Of a stretch of 64,000 nucleotides of DNA, positions 35,133 to 43,954 are shown piece after piece. Position 1 is the first letter of the stretch, and every line of letters starts with the position of its first letter. Origin of the DNA: an uncultured Paracoccaceae bacterium (lineage in GTDB: Bacteria; Pseudomonadota; Alphaproteobacteria; Rhodobacterales; Rhodobacteraceae); the NCBI GenBank assembly GCA_947501555.1, contig CANMWG010000003.1, positions 124,001 to 188,000 of the forward strand, read 5' to 3'. The notes beneath the pieces are model-generated. The model had not been told where the DNA came from and searched no databases. It saw only the letters and a program-made list of their open reading frames with translations. The translations under genes were made by a program, and so were the position numbers.

Positions 35133-36264
35133 ACAAGCCGTTAACCACGCACATCTGTTGGCATTGGTCCCAACCGGCCCGCTCTGGCGGGTCGATTGGG
35201 CGGCGATCTGGACACTTTGGCCGGAATTACCCGCACTGGATGACTGCCCACAAGACAAAATCCATCACGCCGAAGGCGATGTGGGAACGCACACACGCTT
35301 GGTGGTCGAAGCACTGGTCGCTGATCGGGATTGGCAATCGCTGCCGCCCAATGACCGAACTGCGGTCTTTTGGGCGGCAGTTCTGCACGACATTGGCAAG
35401 CCCGCCGTGACGAAACACGAAGACGACGGGCGGATTTCATCGCGTGGGCATTCGCGGATTGGGGCATTCATTGCACGGCAGTTGCTTTGGCAAGCAGGCT
35501 CGCCCTTTACGTGGCGGGAAGCCATCTGCGGGATCATCGCCCATCACCAACTGCCGTTCTGGCTGATCGAACGGCCCGACCCAACAAGGCTGGCCATTGA
35601 AACATCATGGCGGTGCAGACCAGAGCACCTGTGCCTGCATGCCAAGGCGGATGCGCTGGGGCGCATTTGCGCAGACCAACAGGCCATTCTGGAAAGTGTC
35701 CACCTTGCGGCAATGACCTTCCAAGACGCGCATTGCCTGCACCAGCCCTTTGCCTTCGCCAACGACGAGAGCCGCGTCGCTTTCTTCGACGTCGACGACC
35801 GTGACCCACATTATGCAGCGCACGAAGACTTTCGCTGCACCGTGACAGTGATGTCCGGGCTACCCGGCGTAGGCAAAGACACTTGGATAAGAAAACACAG
35901 ACCAGACCAACCTGTCCTTAGTCTCGATCTGATCCGGGACGAATTAGGGGTCACCGCGACAGACAACCAGGGCCAGGTCATCCAAGCCGCACATGAACGG
36001 GCGCGTGCATACTTGCGGGCGGGCACAGATTTCGTCTGGAACGCAACCAATGTGACACGGCTGAACCGGTCAAAGGTGCTGCGCTTACTGCGGGATTACG
36101 GAGCCAGGATCGAAATCATCTACCTTGAAGTCAGCCCAGACCAATTGCGACGTCAAAATCGGGATCGACCCGACGCAGTCCCGGATGCGGTGATTGAACA
36201 CCTCTCGCGCAAATTGGAACCGCCTGCGGACTGGGAAGCGCATAAGGTCACCTATCCGATATGA
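35122..36264 (+). CDS. HD phosphohydrolase-polynucleotide kinase fusion (RNA end healing)
   Basis: A protein of about 380 residues. The N-terminal HD domain has a His in GDVGTHT, the HD pair in AVLHDIGKP (about 86-94) and further His residues in IIAHHQLP, fitting a metal-dependent phosphohydrolase that could remove 2',3'-cyclic or 3'-phosphates. The C-terminal P-loop kinase has GLPGVGKDT (about 246-254), DLIRDELG and WNATNVTR, like polynucleotide kinases. The partner RNA ligase overlaps its start (ATGATG at 35122-35127 within the ligase stop region). The pair is a known type of RNA-repair operon. Confidence 0.83.
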   Translation: MMRKQAVNHAHLLALVPTGPLWRVDWAAIWTLWPELPALDDCPQDKIHHAEGDVGTHTRLVVEALVADRDWQSLPPNDRTAVFWAAVLHDIGKPAVTKHEDDGRISSRGHSRIGAFIARQLLWQAGSPFTWREAICGIIAHHQLPFWLIERPDPTRLAIETSWRCRPEHLCLHAKADALGRICADQQAILESVHLAAMTFQDAHCLHQPFAFANDESRVAFFDVDDRDPHYAAHEDFRCTVTVMSGLPGVGKDTWIRKHRPDQPVLSLDLIRDELGVTATDNQGQVIQAAHERARAYLRAGTDFVWNATNVTRLNRSKVLRLLRDYGARIEIIYLEVSPDQLRRQNRDRPDAVPDAVIEHLSRKLEPPADWEAHKVTYPI

Positions 36265-36334
36265 CACGGTTGGCTTTCTCGGGCCAAAGTGCAAATCATG
36301 ACCGATGATCTCACCCCATGCAAAAGAGGCAACC

Positions 36335-36796
36335 ATGATCACCCGTGACGCCACCGCCGACGATGTCCCACAAATGAGCGCGTTTCTGATGCGGCTGACA
36401 GAGATGGGCAAGCGGACACGCCCAAGCGATGAAAAATTCGTCCTGGACCACTACATCAACGGCGCAGAGAAAATTCAATGCGCCTTGGCCGAAGACGATG
36501 GTATGGTGCTTGGCTTCCAATGGCTTGGCTTTGCGATAGAAGGGAATGAATTCGGGGTCGAACCCGGCTGGGGGATCATCGGCACCCACGTGAACCCCAA
36601 TGCGGCACGACGCGGCGTAGGCAAGGCGCTTTTTACCAAAACCTTGGCCGCGGCGAAAGCGGCGGGCTTGCGAAAAATCGACGCCACCATCGGGGCCGAT
36701 AACGCGGAAGGGTTGGGCTATTATGAGGCCATGGGATTCCGAACCTACCGGACGCCCGCGGGGAAGGTTTGCAAGCGTTATGACGTTGCAAGCTAG
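36335..36796 (+). CDS. GNAT family N-acetyltransferase
   Basis: A 153-residue acetyltransferase. The acetyl-CoA loop is GTHVNPNAARRGVGKALF (R-R-G-V-G-K in motif A), and the C-terminal NAEGLGYYEAMGFRTYR is motif B. The substrate is not predictable. The ATG at 36335 has AAAGAGG upstream. It follows the RNA-repair pair by 70 bases and may be cotranscribed with it. Confidence 0.82.
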   Translation: MITRDATADDVPQMSAFLMRLTEMGKRTRPSDEKFVLDHYINGAEKIQCALAEDDGMVLGFQWLGFAIEGNEFGVEPGWGIIGTHVNPNAARRGVGKALFTKTLAAAKAAGLRKIDATIGADNAEGLGYYEAMGFRTYRTPAGKVCKRYDVAS

Positions 36797-36879
36797 GCCG
36801 CGGCAATGACCTCAATCTCGACTTTCCAGACATCCGTCAGCGTCTGAACAACAATCGCAGTTGTGGGCTCCCAAAGCGG
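36793..36879 (-). pseudogene. RidA/YjgF-like C-terminal remnant
   Basis: On the minus strand a 28-codon stretch (PLWEPTTAIVVQTLTDVWKV then EIEVIAAA, stop) resembles the C-terminal strand-helix of RidA family enamine deaminases. It is preceded by an in-frame stop, and no other RidA-like sequence remains upstream. It overlaps the GNAT stop by four bases. Probably the scar of a deleted gene. Confidence 0.45.
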
Positions 36880-36948
36880 CTAGGGTCAGTGCCCCTGCTG
36901 AACATTCAGCCAACTGAAAAAATGTGAAGCCACACCAAGGATTGACGA

Positions 36949-37515
36949 TTGACCCGCGTCCAACCAATTGTGATGCGTATGACAACAAGCGACGAAGACC
37001 TTGCGACAGCAGCGGCCCACGGTGACGGGGCGGCTTTCGCGAGCCTGCTTGACAGGCACTACGACCGGCTGTTCGCGTTCTGCTTTCGGTTGACGGGCGC
37101 GCGGACGGAAGCCGAGGATCTATGCCAAGACATCTGCGCCACCTTGCCCGCGAAACTTGCCAGCTATCAAAGACGAGCCAAGGTCACGACATGGCTTTAC
37201 CGGGTGGCGGTCAACGCAGCACACGACCGGCGGCGCAAGCGGGCGACCTATACCAAGGCCACCGATGGCTGGGGGGATTGGGAAACCAACCGAACCGCAG
37301 CCATCCAAGATACGAACGAACAACTGGACTGGCTGACCGCCGCGATGAACCAACTGAACGATGACTTGCGGGACACGCTGGCCCTTGTGCTGGACGATAT
37401 GACCCACGCCCAGGCCGCCGAGGTTCTGGGGGTCACCGAGGGCACAATCAGCTGGCGGGTATCCGAGGCGAAAAAAGCGCTCCGCGCAATCAAGGAAAAG
37501 GAGGACGTAGCATGA
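36949..37515 (+). CDS. ECF-type RNA polymerase sigma factor
   Basis: A 188-residue extracytoplasmic-function sigma factor. Region 2 (FASLLDRHYDRLFAFCFRLTGARTEAEDLCQDICATL..KVTTWLYRVAVNAAHDRRRKR) and region 4 (LNDDLRDTLALVLDDMTHAQAAEVLGVTEGTISWRVSEAKKAL) are complete. A TTG start at 36949 is supported by AAGGA about seven bases upstream; ATGs at 36973 and 36979 lack a ribosome site. The stop overlaps the next start (ATGA), so it is coupled to a membrane-anchored VWA protein that probably acts as its anti-sigma or target. Confidence 0.9.
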   Translation: MTRVQPIVMRMTTSDEDLATAAAHGDGAAFASLLDRHYDRLFAFCFRLTGARTEAEDLCQDICATLPAKLASYQRRAKVTTWLYRVAVNAAHDRRRKRATYTKATDGWGDWETNRTAAIQDTNEQLDWLTAAMNQLNDDLRDTLALVLDDMTHAQAAEVLGVTEGTISWRVSEAKKALRAIKEKEDVA

Positions 37516-39767
37516 CCGATTTCGACGACCTCAAAGCAATGATGGATGATGCAACGCCCCGGCCCGATGCGGCACGGCGGGCGGAAAATCTGGCATTGGC
37601 GCAGAAAAATTTCAACGACCTCCAAGGATCGCGGGTAGCACCGCGTCCTACCCCTGTAACTGGGCCAAAGGGCCTGCTGACAGGAGTAAAGACCATGCTG
37701 AACATGATGACATCAAAGGCCGCACTTGGGACCACTACAGCGCTTGTCGCCTGTGGCATTCTGTTTTTGCCGCAAATGCAGGACGTACTGCGCGGGCCAT
37801 CGACACCACCGCAAATCACAATGACTGAATTTGACGGGACAATCACCGAACCCCGGATCGAAAACGAACCCCTGTCGGAAGGCGATGTGACAGCGGATAT
37901 GCTGACGCAGGACCCTTTGAGCGAACCTGTGGGCGAAGTCTTGCAAGAACCGCTGATCGTTCCTGAGCAAGACCTCGCATTGGTTGCACCGCCAGAGATG
38001 ACCGAGCCTGCGCCCGAACTGCGTGACCGCACCATTGATGAGGTTGTGTCAGAGGCAATGGCGGCAACGCCCGAAGCCATGGTTGCAGAGGAAACTGCCC
38101 CCGCAAGTCCGCCTTTGGACCCCTTTGCAATCAATCCGGCGACCAGCCTGCGCCCCCAAACACGCAGTGAAGTACCCAAGGCAACCGATCAACGCGACAC
38201 AGCTGATGATGTTCTGGGGGCATTCGCCGAGGCCGAAGTCCCTCCGGCGCCACCGCCCCCAACACCCCCATTGCGCACGCAAACCGAGCCACAGTTGGGC
38301 ATTGCAAGCACGGGATCCTTCGATGGGGCCGGTCGAGTTGCTTTGTCAGAGGTCGCACCTCCTGCCCCCGCCCGCAACACCGAAACCTTCGCGAATGCAG
38401 ACAGTAACCCGTTGCAAATCACCTCCGAAACCCCCGTCTCCACCTTCTCCATCGACGTGGACACAGCAGCCTATTCCGTCCTGCGGTCCTCACTCTCACG
38501 CGGGCAATTGCCCCGGGCAGACGCGATCCGGATCGAAGAACTGATTAACTACTTCCCCTACGACTACGCAGCCCCCGACGCGGGCGAAGCCCCCTTCCGG
38601 CCAACCGTCAGCACGTTCCAAACCCCATGGAACGCCGACACGCAGCTGGTGCATATCGCCCTGCAAGGGCAGATGCCCGCATTGGACGACCGGCCACCAC
38701 TGAACCTGGTGTTCCTGATCGACACATCTGGGTCCATGGATGACCCGACCAAACTGCCGCTGCTGAAACAATCCTTCCGGCTGATGCTCGATCAATTGCG
38801 CCCCGAAGATGAAGTGGCCATCGTCGAATACGCAGGCAGCGCCGGGCAAGTGCTGGCGCCCACCGCCGCCTCCGAGCGGACAACAATCCTGAACGCGATC
38901 CAGTCACTGGGCGCAGGCGGGTCCACGAACGGGCAAGGCGGGCTGGAACAGGCCTATGCCGTGGCCGACACCATGCAAACGGATGGCGAAGTCAGCCGCG
39001 TGATCCTAGCGACGGACGGCGATTTTAACGTTGGAATCAACAACCCCGACGCGCTGAAGGATTTCATCGCCGACAAGCGGGACACCGGGACCTATCTGTC
39101 CGTTCTGGGCTTTGGGCGGGGCAACCTTGACGATGCAACCATGCAAGCACTGGCGCAAAACGGAAACGGGACAGCGGCCTATATCGACACGTTGTCCGAG
39201 GCACAAAAAGTGTTGGTTGACCAACTTTCCGGCGCGCTTTTCCCCATCGCGGGTGACGTAAAAGTGCAGGTCGAATTCAACCCGGCCCAAGTGGCCGAAT
39301 ACCGGCTGATCGGCTATGAGACGCGGGCACTGGCACGCGAAGACTTCAACAACGATGCGGTGGACGCAGGTGAACTTGGCGCGGGGCATTCCGTGACGGC
39401 GATCTACGAGATCACCCCCATTGGCAGCCCCGCGCAACTGAGCGATCCACTGCGGTACGGCGAAAGCACCGCGGCCGCGACGTCGGACGAACTTGGGTTC
39501 CTGAAACTGCGATATAAAGCGCCGGGCGAAGACGTCAGCCAGTTGATCGAAACGCCCATCATCGGCAGTAGCATCCCTGGAACCGAGGCGAATTTCGCTG
39601 CAGCCATCGCGGGGTTCGGGCAGTTGCTGCGGAACCCGCAATACCTTGGCGACTGGGGCTATGACGAAGCGATTGCACTGGCCAACGCCAACCGAGGCGA
39701 AGACGCCTTCGGCTATCGGACCGAGGCGGTGCAACTGATGCGGCTCGCGCAAAGCCTGTCGCGCTAA
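37512..39767 (+). CDS. Membrane-anchored VWA protein, probable anti-sigma partner
   Basis: A 751-residue protein. A short cytoplasmic N-terminus (1-68) precedes one hydrophobic segment (about 70-88), then a long Pro/Glu-rich linker (about 95-290). The von Willebrand type A module follows, with the YfbK-like N-domain (STFSIDVDTAAYSVLRSSL..IRIEELINYFPY) and a full MIDAS motif DTSGSM (about 404-409). The C-terminus is DUF3520-like. The coupling with an ECF sigma factor suggests that the N-terminus binds sigma while the periplasmic VWA domain senses or assembles something. The anti-sigma role is inferred. Confidence 0.82.
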   Translation: MTDFDDLKAMMDDATPRPDAARRAENLALAQKNFNDLQGSRVAPRPTPVTGPKGLLTGVKTMLNMMTSKAALGTTTALVACGILFLPQMQDVLRGPSTPPQITMTEFDGTITEPRIENEPLSEGDVTADMLTQDPLSEPVGEVLQEPLIVPEQDLALVAPPEMTEPAPELRDRTIDEVVSEAMAATPEAMVAEETAPASPPLDPFAINPATSLRPQTRSEVPKATDQRDTADDVLGAFAEAEVPPAPPPPTPPLRTQTEPQLGIASTGSFDGAGRVALSEVAPPAPARNTETFANADSNPLQITSETPVSTFSIDVDTAAYSVLRSSLSRGQLPRADAIRIEELINYFPYDYAAPDAGEAPFRPTVSTFQTPWNADTQLVHIALQGQMPALDDRPPLNLVFLIDTSGSMDDPTKLPLLKQSFRLMLDQLRPEDEVAIVEYAGSAGQVLAPTAASERTTILNAIQSLGAGGSTNGQGGLEQAYAVADTMQTDGEVSRVILATDGDFNVGINNPDALKDFIADKRDTGTYLSVLGFGRGNLDDATMQALAQNGNGTAAYIDTLSEAQKVLVDQLSGALFPIAGDVKVQVEFNPAQVAEYRLIGYETRALAREDFNNDAVDAGELGAGHSVTAIYEITPIGSPAQLSDPLRYGESTAAATSDELGFLKLRYKAPGEDVSQLIETPIIGSSIPGTEANFAAAIAGFGQLLRNPQYLGDWGYDEAIALANANRGEDAFGYRTEAVQLMRLAQSLSR

Positions 39768-39778
39768 ACAAGCGGTTC

Positions 39779-39809
39779 CACCCACCCTGCAAGCACCGTA
39801 GGGTGGGTG
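39779..39809. terminator. Perfect 10-bp stem, GTAGGGTGGGT-type intergenic repeat
   Basis: CACCCACCCT (39779-39788) pairs with AGGGTGGGTG (39800-39809) around an 11-base loop, 12 bases after the VWA stop. GTAGGGTGGGTGAAACCCAC is a widely dispersed bacterial intergenic repeat. Probable terminator. Confidence 0.6.
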
Positions 39810-39878
39810 AAACCCACGACCACTACGTCACTATTGACAAGGGTCCCGCGCCTAAGCCCCAGAAAGCCTGCATATTTG

Positions 39879-40352
39879 ATGTCTGCCCCCTGTTTGAAAA
39901 TGGTACTCGTCACCCCCGAAATCCCTTATAATACAGGGGCCATCGGACGGACCTGCGTCGCACTGAACCTAGAACTTATCCTGATCAAACCCTACGGGTT
40001 TTCGCTTGACGAAAAGGCAGTGCGGCGGGCAGGAACCGACTATTGGAAACACGTCAATCTGACCGAATATGACAACTGGCAAAGCTTTATCGACGCGCGA
40101 CACCCCCCACGCGACCGGCTCTATTTCTTCGAAGAACACGGCGCACAAAGCCTCTACGCCCCCGACTATCATCCTGACGCATATCTGGTGTTCGGCTGCG
40201 AATCTGCCGGGCTGCCCAAAACGATCCTTGATGGGATGGACGACCGGGTGTTTCACTTACCCATGCTTGATACGCGTGTGCGGTCGTTAAACCTGGCCAA
40301 CGTCGCCACAGCCGTAGTTTACCAGGCGATGCGGACAAAGCTCGGCGGGTAA
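39879..40352 (+). CDS. trmL: tRNA (cytidine/uridine(34)-2'-O)-methyltransferase
   Basis: A SPOUT-fold methyltransferase that modifies the wobble ribose of tRNA-Leu. Seen are VLVTPEIPYNTGAIGRTC (the PEIP-NTG-N-R signature), FGCESAGLP, FHLPM and the knot sequence SLNLANVATAVVYQA. It is 157 residues from ATG 39879 (MSAPCLK); a start at 39900 (MVLVTPEIP) matches E. coli TrmL more closely. No strong ribosome site decides between them. Confidence 0.9.
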   Translation: MSAPCLKMVLVTPEIPYNTGAIGRTCVALNLELILIKPYGFSLDEKAVRRAGTDYWKHVNLTEYDNWQSFIDARHPPRDRLYFFEEHGAQSLYAPDYHPDAYLVFGCESAGLPKTILDGMDDRVFHLPMLDTRVRSLNLANVATAVVYQAMRTKLGG

Positions 40353-40438
40353 AACCAGCGTCTGCCCATCTGCATGCAAAATGCCAATGTCTGCATGGAG
40401 CCCAGATTACCGGAAATCTGCGAAGCAGCGAATGCCCG

Positions 40439-41584
40439 TTATTGGAAATCTGGCGACGAGAAAAGGCCGTCATATGAACGTTCCGGAATGCAAGAGCGTT
40501 CAAATATGGGCGCTGTTCTATCACCATCTTTGTACACAACAAGACCACCGTTGAAGGCATCCTTCGAAGCGCTTGTATCACCTTCGGCTGACAGTTCGCC
40601 GTTCTTATATACAATGTATTCATAAGCACCATTCGGGAACGTGATATCGCCGGAATGGGGTCCATCGTCAGCGACCCGAGGGCGAAGTTGAATCAAGTTA
40701 TGATCTCCACCTATTTCCAATTCAGCTTCGCCGCCCAACGGGCCATAGGAGTAGAACATTGCATGTGGCGCATACTCAATGGTCACCGCTTTGGTGCTGC
40801 CTTCTAGGACACAGTAAAAAATTGTTCCATCAGGGACACGATCCGTAGACGCACGATCCTCCTGCAAGGGTTCAGCGCGTGTCTCTCGATCGCTGCTTGA
40901 TCTTGTATCGCAATATTGGGCAAAGAATGCCTCACCATCGGGAATTTGATTGGACGATAAGATATCATCGATTTGAAGTGATTGCTGGTAGCCAACAGTA
41001 ACATCGCAGTTTTCGCCAAATTGCCCACCTGATTGGCCTAGTCCAGTGGGTTCCACGTCAAACAAGAAGGTCAATTCACGGTCGGCCACTGTGTAAAATT
41101 GGTGAACCCAACCGGGGCCGCTGCGGGCTGTTACCACAAAATATCCCAATATGTCACGTTCCAGCGTATGACCATACACGGGTCCGGCATGGTTGAATTG
41201 ATTGATCGCCGGATCGTAGAAAAAGATATCGAACGGACCGTTTCGCGCGCCGACCAGAGTGAAGGTGACCATATCAAGCCAGCCGTCCTGATCAACATCC
41301 ACCAATTGTGGCCAATAACTAGACGTTAACACTGAAGACGTGACCCCATCCTGATGAAGCGATGCTTCTTCGAAGTCCTCCGTAACTTGGCTCCAGATCA
41401 CAGTTTGAAGTTGATTGTTGTCCACCCATGAAATCAGACAATCAGGGCCGGACATATAAGTCGGTCCGGTTTCGACAGATGCTGCATTGCAGTCTCCGAT
41501 GGCGAATTCTTCGGCTATTGTAGGCGAGGATACAGCAGAAAAGCTTAGTGCGAGCGCGAAAATATAGATGTAAAAGCTGTGCAT
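40439..41584 (-). CDS. Secreted FG-GAP-like hypothetical protein
   Basis: A 381-residue exported protein with a signal peptide (MHSFYIYIFALALSFSAVSSPTIA). It has a calcium-loop-like DVDQDGWLDMVTF (about 93-106) as in FG-GAP/VCBS repeats, seven cysteines, and a C-terminal beta-rich segment (VPDGTIFYCVLEGSTKAVTI ... YIVYKNGELSAEGDTSASKDAFNGGLVVYKDGD). It is more AT-rich than its neighbours. Function is unknown. The 154-bp region upstream (41585-41738) shows no gene. Confidence 0.6.
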   Translation of the reverse strand: MHSFYIYIFALALSFSAVSSPTIAEEFAIGDCNAASVETGPTYMSGPDCLISWVDNNQLQTVIWSQVTEDFEEASLHQDGVTSSVLTSSYWPQLVDVDQDGWLDMVTFTLVGARNGPFDIFFYDPAINQFNHAGPVYGHTLERDILGYFVVTARSGPGWVHQFYTVADRELTFLFDVEPTGLGQSGGQFGENCDVTVGYQQSLQIDDILSSNQIPDGEAFFAQYCDTRSSSDRETRAEPLQEDRASTDRVPDGTIFYCVLEGSTKAVTIEYAPHAMFYSYGPLGGEAELEIGGDHNLIQLRPRVADDGPHSGDITFPNGAYEYIVYKNGELSAEGDTSASKDAFNGGLVVYKDGDRTAPIFERSCIPERSYDGLFSSPDFQ

Positions 41585-41738
41585 GGAATCTTTCCGTGTT
41601 GAACTGTCGGTGATGTAACCTGCTACAGTCTAACCTACTTACAAACCCGGCATAGTTCAAAAACCGGACCTTCATGTAAGTATCGCCATGTAACACTTTG
41701 TCCCGCGAAGCAGCCAACTACCTCCAAAAAACTCTAAC

Positions 41739-42749
41739 TCATCCAATTTCCGCCTGCGCCACCGGCACCACAGCCTGCTCAATCAACCGCATCAGATCGC
41801 CAAAATAGCCGCCCGACCGCGCAGGCTGCGTCGGATCAGACGTCAGCGCCATTGTCATCTGCAACTCCGGCACGATCACAATAATCTGCCCGCCATAGCC
41901 ACGGGCCAAAGCATAACGAACGCCATCCACCTGACCCAAAAACCAACCATATCCATAGTTTAGCCCAGAAAACGGCGACCGGGTGCGCACTTCAAAGGAC
42001 CGCGCCACCCAATCTGCACTCAGCACCTGCGCGTCGCCAATCTGCCCGCCCAAGCGGTACATCTCACCGAAACGGACCATCCCGTCCAAGGTTAGCGCCA
42101 TCTCATTGCCCCCCAGATAGCGCCCCTGCGGATCACGGGTCCAAGCAGGCACCTCAATCCCCAAAGGTTGACCCAACCGGGTGCGCGCAAGTTCAAGCAG
42201 CGACCGGCCCGATACTTCGCTCAAAACCGCGCCCAAGACATGAAACGACCCCGTCGAATACAGCATCTGGTTACCTGGCTCTGTCACAAACGGGCGGGAC
42301 AAGGCGTTAGACACCCAATTAGAACTGCTCACCCAGCCACCATAATTCGCCCCCGAGGTCCGTTCCAGCCCGGCCTGCATCGTCACGAGGTTTTCCACAG
42401 TAATTCCAGCCACACGCGGATCAGCCCGCGCAGGGATCAAACCCGGGGCGATGTCACCCAAAGTCGCGTCCAATGTGGCAATTTCCCCGCGATCCAAAGC
42501 CGCCCCGGTCAAAGCGGCCACAATGGATTTGGACACGGATTTGATCGGTACTGCACGGGACAACGACGGCCCCCGGATGACCTCTGACACCACCAAATTT
42601 CCCGCCTGCCGGATCATCACCGCATGGCATTGAGGGAGTGCGCGGGCTTGGTCGGCAACCACGGCCCATGGATCGGCTTGCGCGACAATTGGCGTTGCCA
42701 AGGCGGCACCTGCGGTTGCGAGAAAAGTTCTGCGGTGAAACTGCGGCAT
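41739..42749 (-). CDS. Tat-exported serine hydrolase, beta-lactamase class C-like
   Basis: A 336-residue serine hydrolase of the beta-lactamase/6-aminohexanoate-dimer hydrolase family. A twin-arginine signal (MPQFHRRTFLATAGAALATP) is present from ATG 42749. The active-site S-x-x-K is SVSK within IKSVSKSIVAALTG, the Tyr motif is YSTG, and GYGG lies near the C-terminus in the KTG position. Such enzymes cleave esters or amides in the periplasm. The true substrate is unknown. Confidence 0.82.
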   Translation of the reverse strand: MPQFHRRTFLATAGAALATPIVAQADPWAVVADQARALPQCHAVMIRQAGNLVVSEVIRGPSLSRAVPIKSVSKSIVAALTGAALDRGEIATLDATLGDIAPGLIPARADPRVAGITVENLVTMQAGLERTSGANYGGWVSSSNWVSNALSRPFVTEPGNQMLYSTGSFHVLGAVLSEVSGRSLLELARTRLGQPLGIEVPAWTRDPQGRYLGGNEMALTLDGMVRFGEMYRLGGQIGDAQVLSADWVARSFEVRTRSPFSGLNYGYGWFLGQVDGVRYALARGYGGQIIVIVPELQMTMALTSDPTQPARSGGYFGDLMRLIEQAVVPVAQAEIG

Positions 42750-42820
42750 GGAGGCTCTCTTTTGCTGTCGCAGAAACAATAACGCGGGCAGCCCGACACG
42801 CCAGCCACATTTCCGTGCAC

Positions 42821-43504
42821 TTACGACTTGTAGGATCCGCTCTCGTAAAAATCGCGCAAACTCTGGCCATTCACCGGACGGAAGGGATCAAGTTCGGCCA
42901 AGGCAACAATCCGGTCCAAGCGAAACATACGGAAACCCTCGCGTAGCTCACACCAACACACGGCAGTCCAGACCTTGCCCCAAAACCAAACGCCCAAAGG
43001 ACGCACGATGCGCGCCGTCTCGCGGCCAGCCTCATCTGCATAAGTCATCTGGAGGCGGATATGATCCTGCGACGCGGTCTCAAACCGATCCAGATAATCG
43101 CGCCAATGGCCCTGATGCCAAGGCGTTTCCATCGCATGCAACTGGACTTGCCCGACCTGCCTGCGGGCATCCTCGGGCAACACGGCATCTATCTTGATCA
43201 AGGCCTCTTGTGCTGCGGCGGCCATCTTGGTGCCACCCCAGCTTTGTAAAAGACGCGCACCGGACACCAGTGCAACGATCTCATCATGGGTGAACATCAA
43301 GGGCGGCAGATCATAACCATCGCGCATCAGATAACCAACACCCGCCTCGCCCTCAATCGGCACGCCAGAACCAATCAAATGGGCCACATCACGGTAGATC
43401 GTGCGCGGTGTGACCTCAAGTTTTTCGGCCAATTGGGCCGCTGTGGTCAGCCGACCGCCACGCAGATACTGCAATATCTGGAACAGGCGGTCGGCGCGGC
43501 GCAT
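42821..43504 (-). CDS. WYL-domain transcriptional regulator (YafY-type)
   Basis: A 227-residue regulator. An N-terminal DeoR/HTH_11 domain (MRRADRLFQILQYLRGGRLTTAAQLAEKLEVTPRTIYRDVAHL) is followed by a WYL domain (RPLGVWFWGKVWTAVCWCELREGFRMFRLDRIVAL), where the usual W-Y-L is W-T-A. WYL domains bind ligands or nucleic acid. The start directly follows the stop of the VOC gene (TAAATG), so the pair is one operon. Confidence 0.88.
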   Translation of the reverse strand: MRRADRLFQILQYLRGGRLTTAAQLAEKLEVTPRTIYRDVAHLIGSGVPIEGEAGVGYLMRDGYDLPPLMFTHDEIVALVSGARLLQSWGGTKMAAAAQEALIKIDAVLPEDARRQVGQVQLHAMETPWHQGHWRDYLDRFETASQDHIRLQMTYADEAGRETARIVRPLGVWFWGKVWTAVCWCELREGFRMFRLDRIVALAELDPFRPVNGQSLRDFYESGSYKS

Positions 43505-43867
43505 TTATGCGGCCTCAAACAGGCCAAGCGAATTCCCATCAGGGTCCGTGGCATAGGCAAAACGACCCGGCGGAATGGTGATCGCAGGGCTGACCACTGT
43601 GCCACCCGCCTTGGTGCAGCGTTCAATCGTAGCCTCCAGATTGTCAGGAACGGCAAGGTGCAAAGTCGGACCATTCCCGCTGGCTGGCTCACCAGGATAC
43701 AGATGGCCGCCAATCCCGCTCATGGCGGCATCAAAATTCACCATATCATTGGGGCCACTGGTGTCGCGGGCCATGTTGAACCCAAAGACAGTTTCGTAAA
43801 AGGCCTGCGCCTTGTCCAGATCACGAACGGGAATTTCGGTCCAAACAACTGTGGGCTTCTGTGTCAT
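43505..43867 (-). CDS. VOC family (glyoxalase-like) protein
   Basis: A 120-residue single VOC module with paired beta-alpha-beta-beta-beta units: VVWTEIPVRDLDKAQAFYETVFGF and GGTVVSPAITIPPGRFAYATDPDGNSLGLFEA. The conserved acidic/metal position is Glu in the LGLFE end; the first His/Gln is replaced. It may be a metal-dependent dioxygenase, isomerase or binding protein. Upstream of the WYL regulator in one operon; AAGGAGATGACAC precedes the start. Confidence 0.83.
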   Translation of the reverse strand: MTQKPTVVWTEIPVRDLDKAQAFYETVFGFNMARDTSGPNDMVNFDAAMSGIGGHLYPGEPASGNGPTLHLAVPDNLEATIERCTKAGGTVVSPAITIPPGRFAYATDPDGNSLGLFEAA

Positions 43868-43954
43868 GTGTCATCTCCTTGGTTTCGGTTGATGCACATC
43901 TTTAATCATACCCCTACTGACAGCGTTATGTCAGCATGTTTTCAGGAACCAAAA

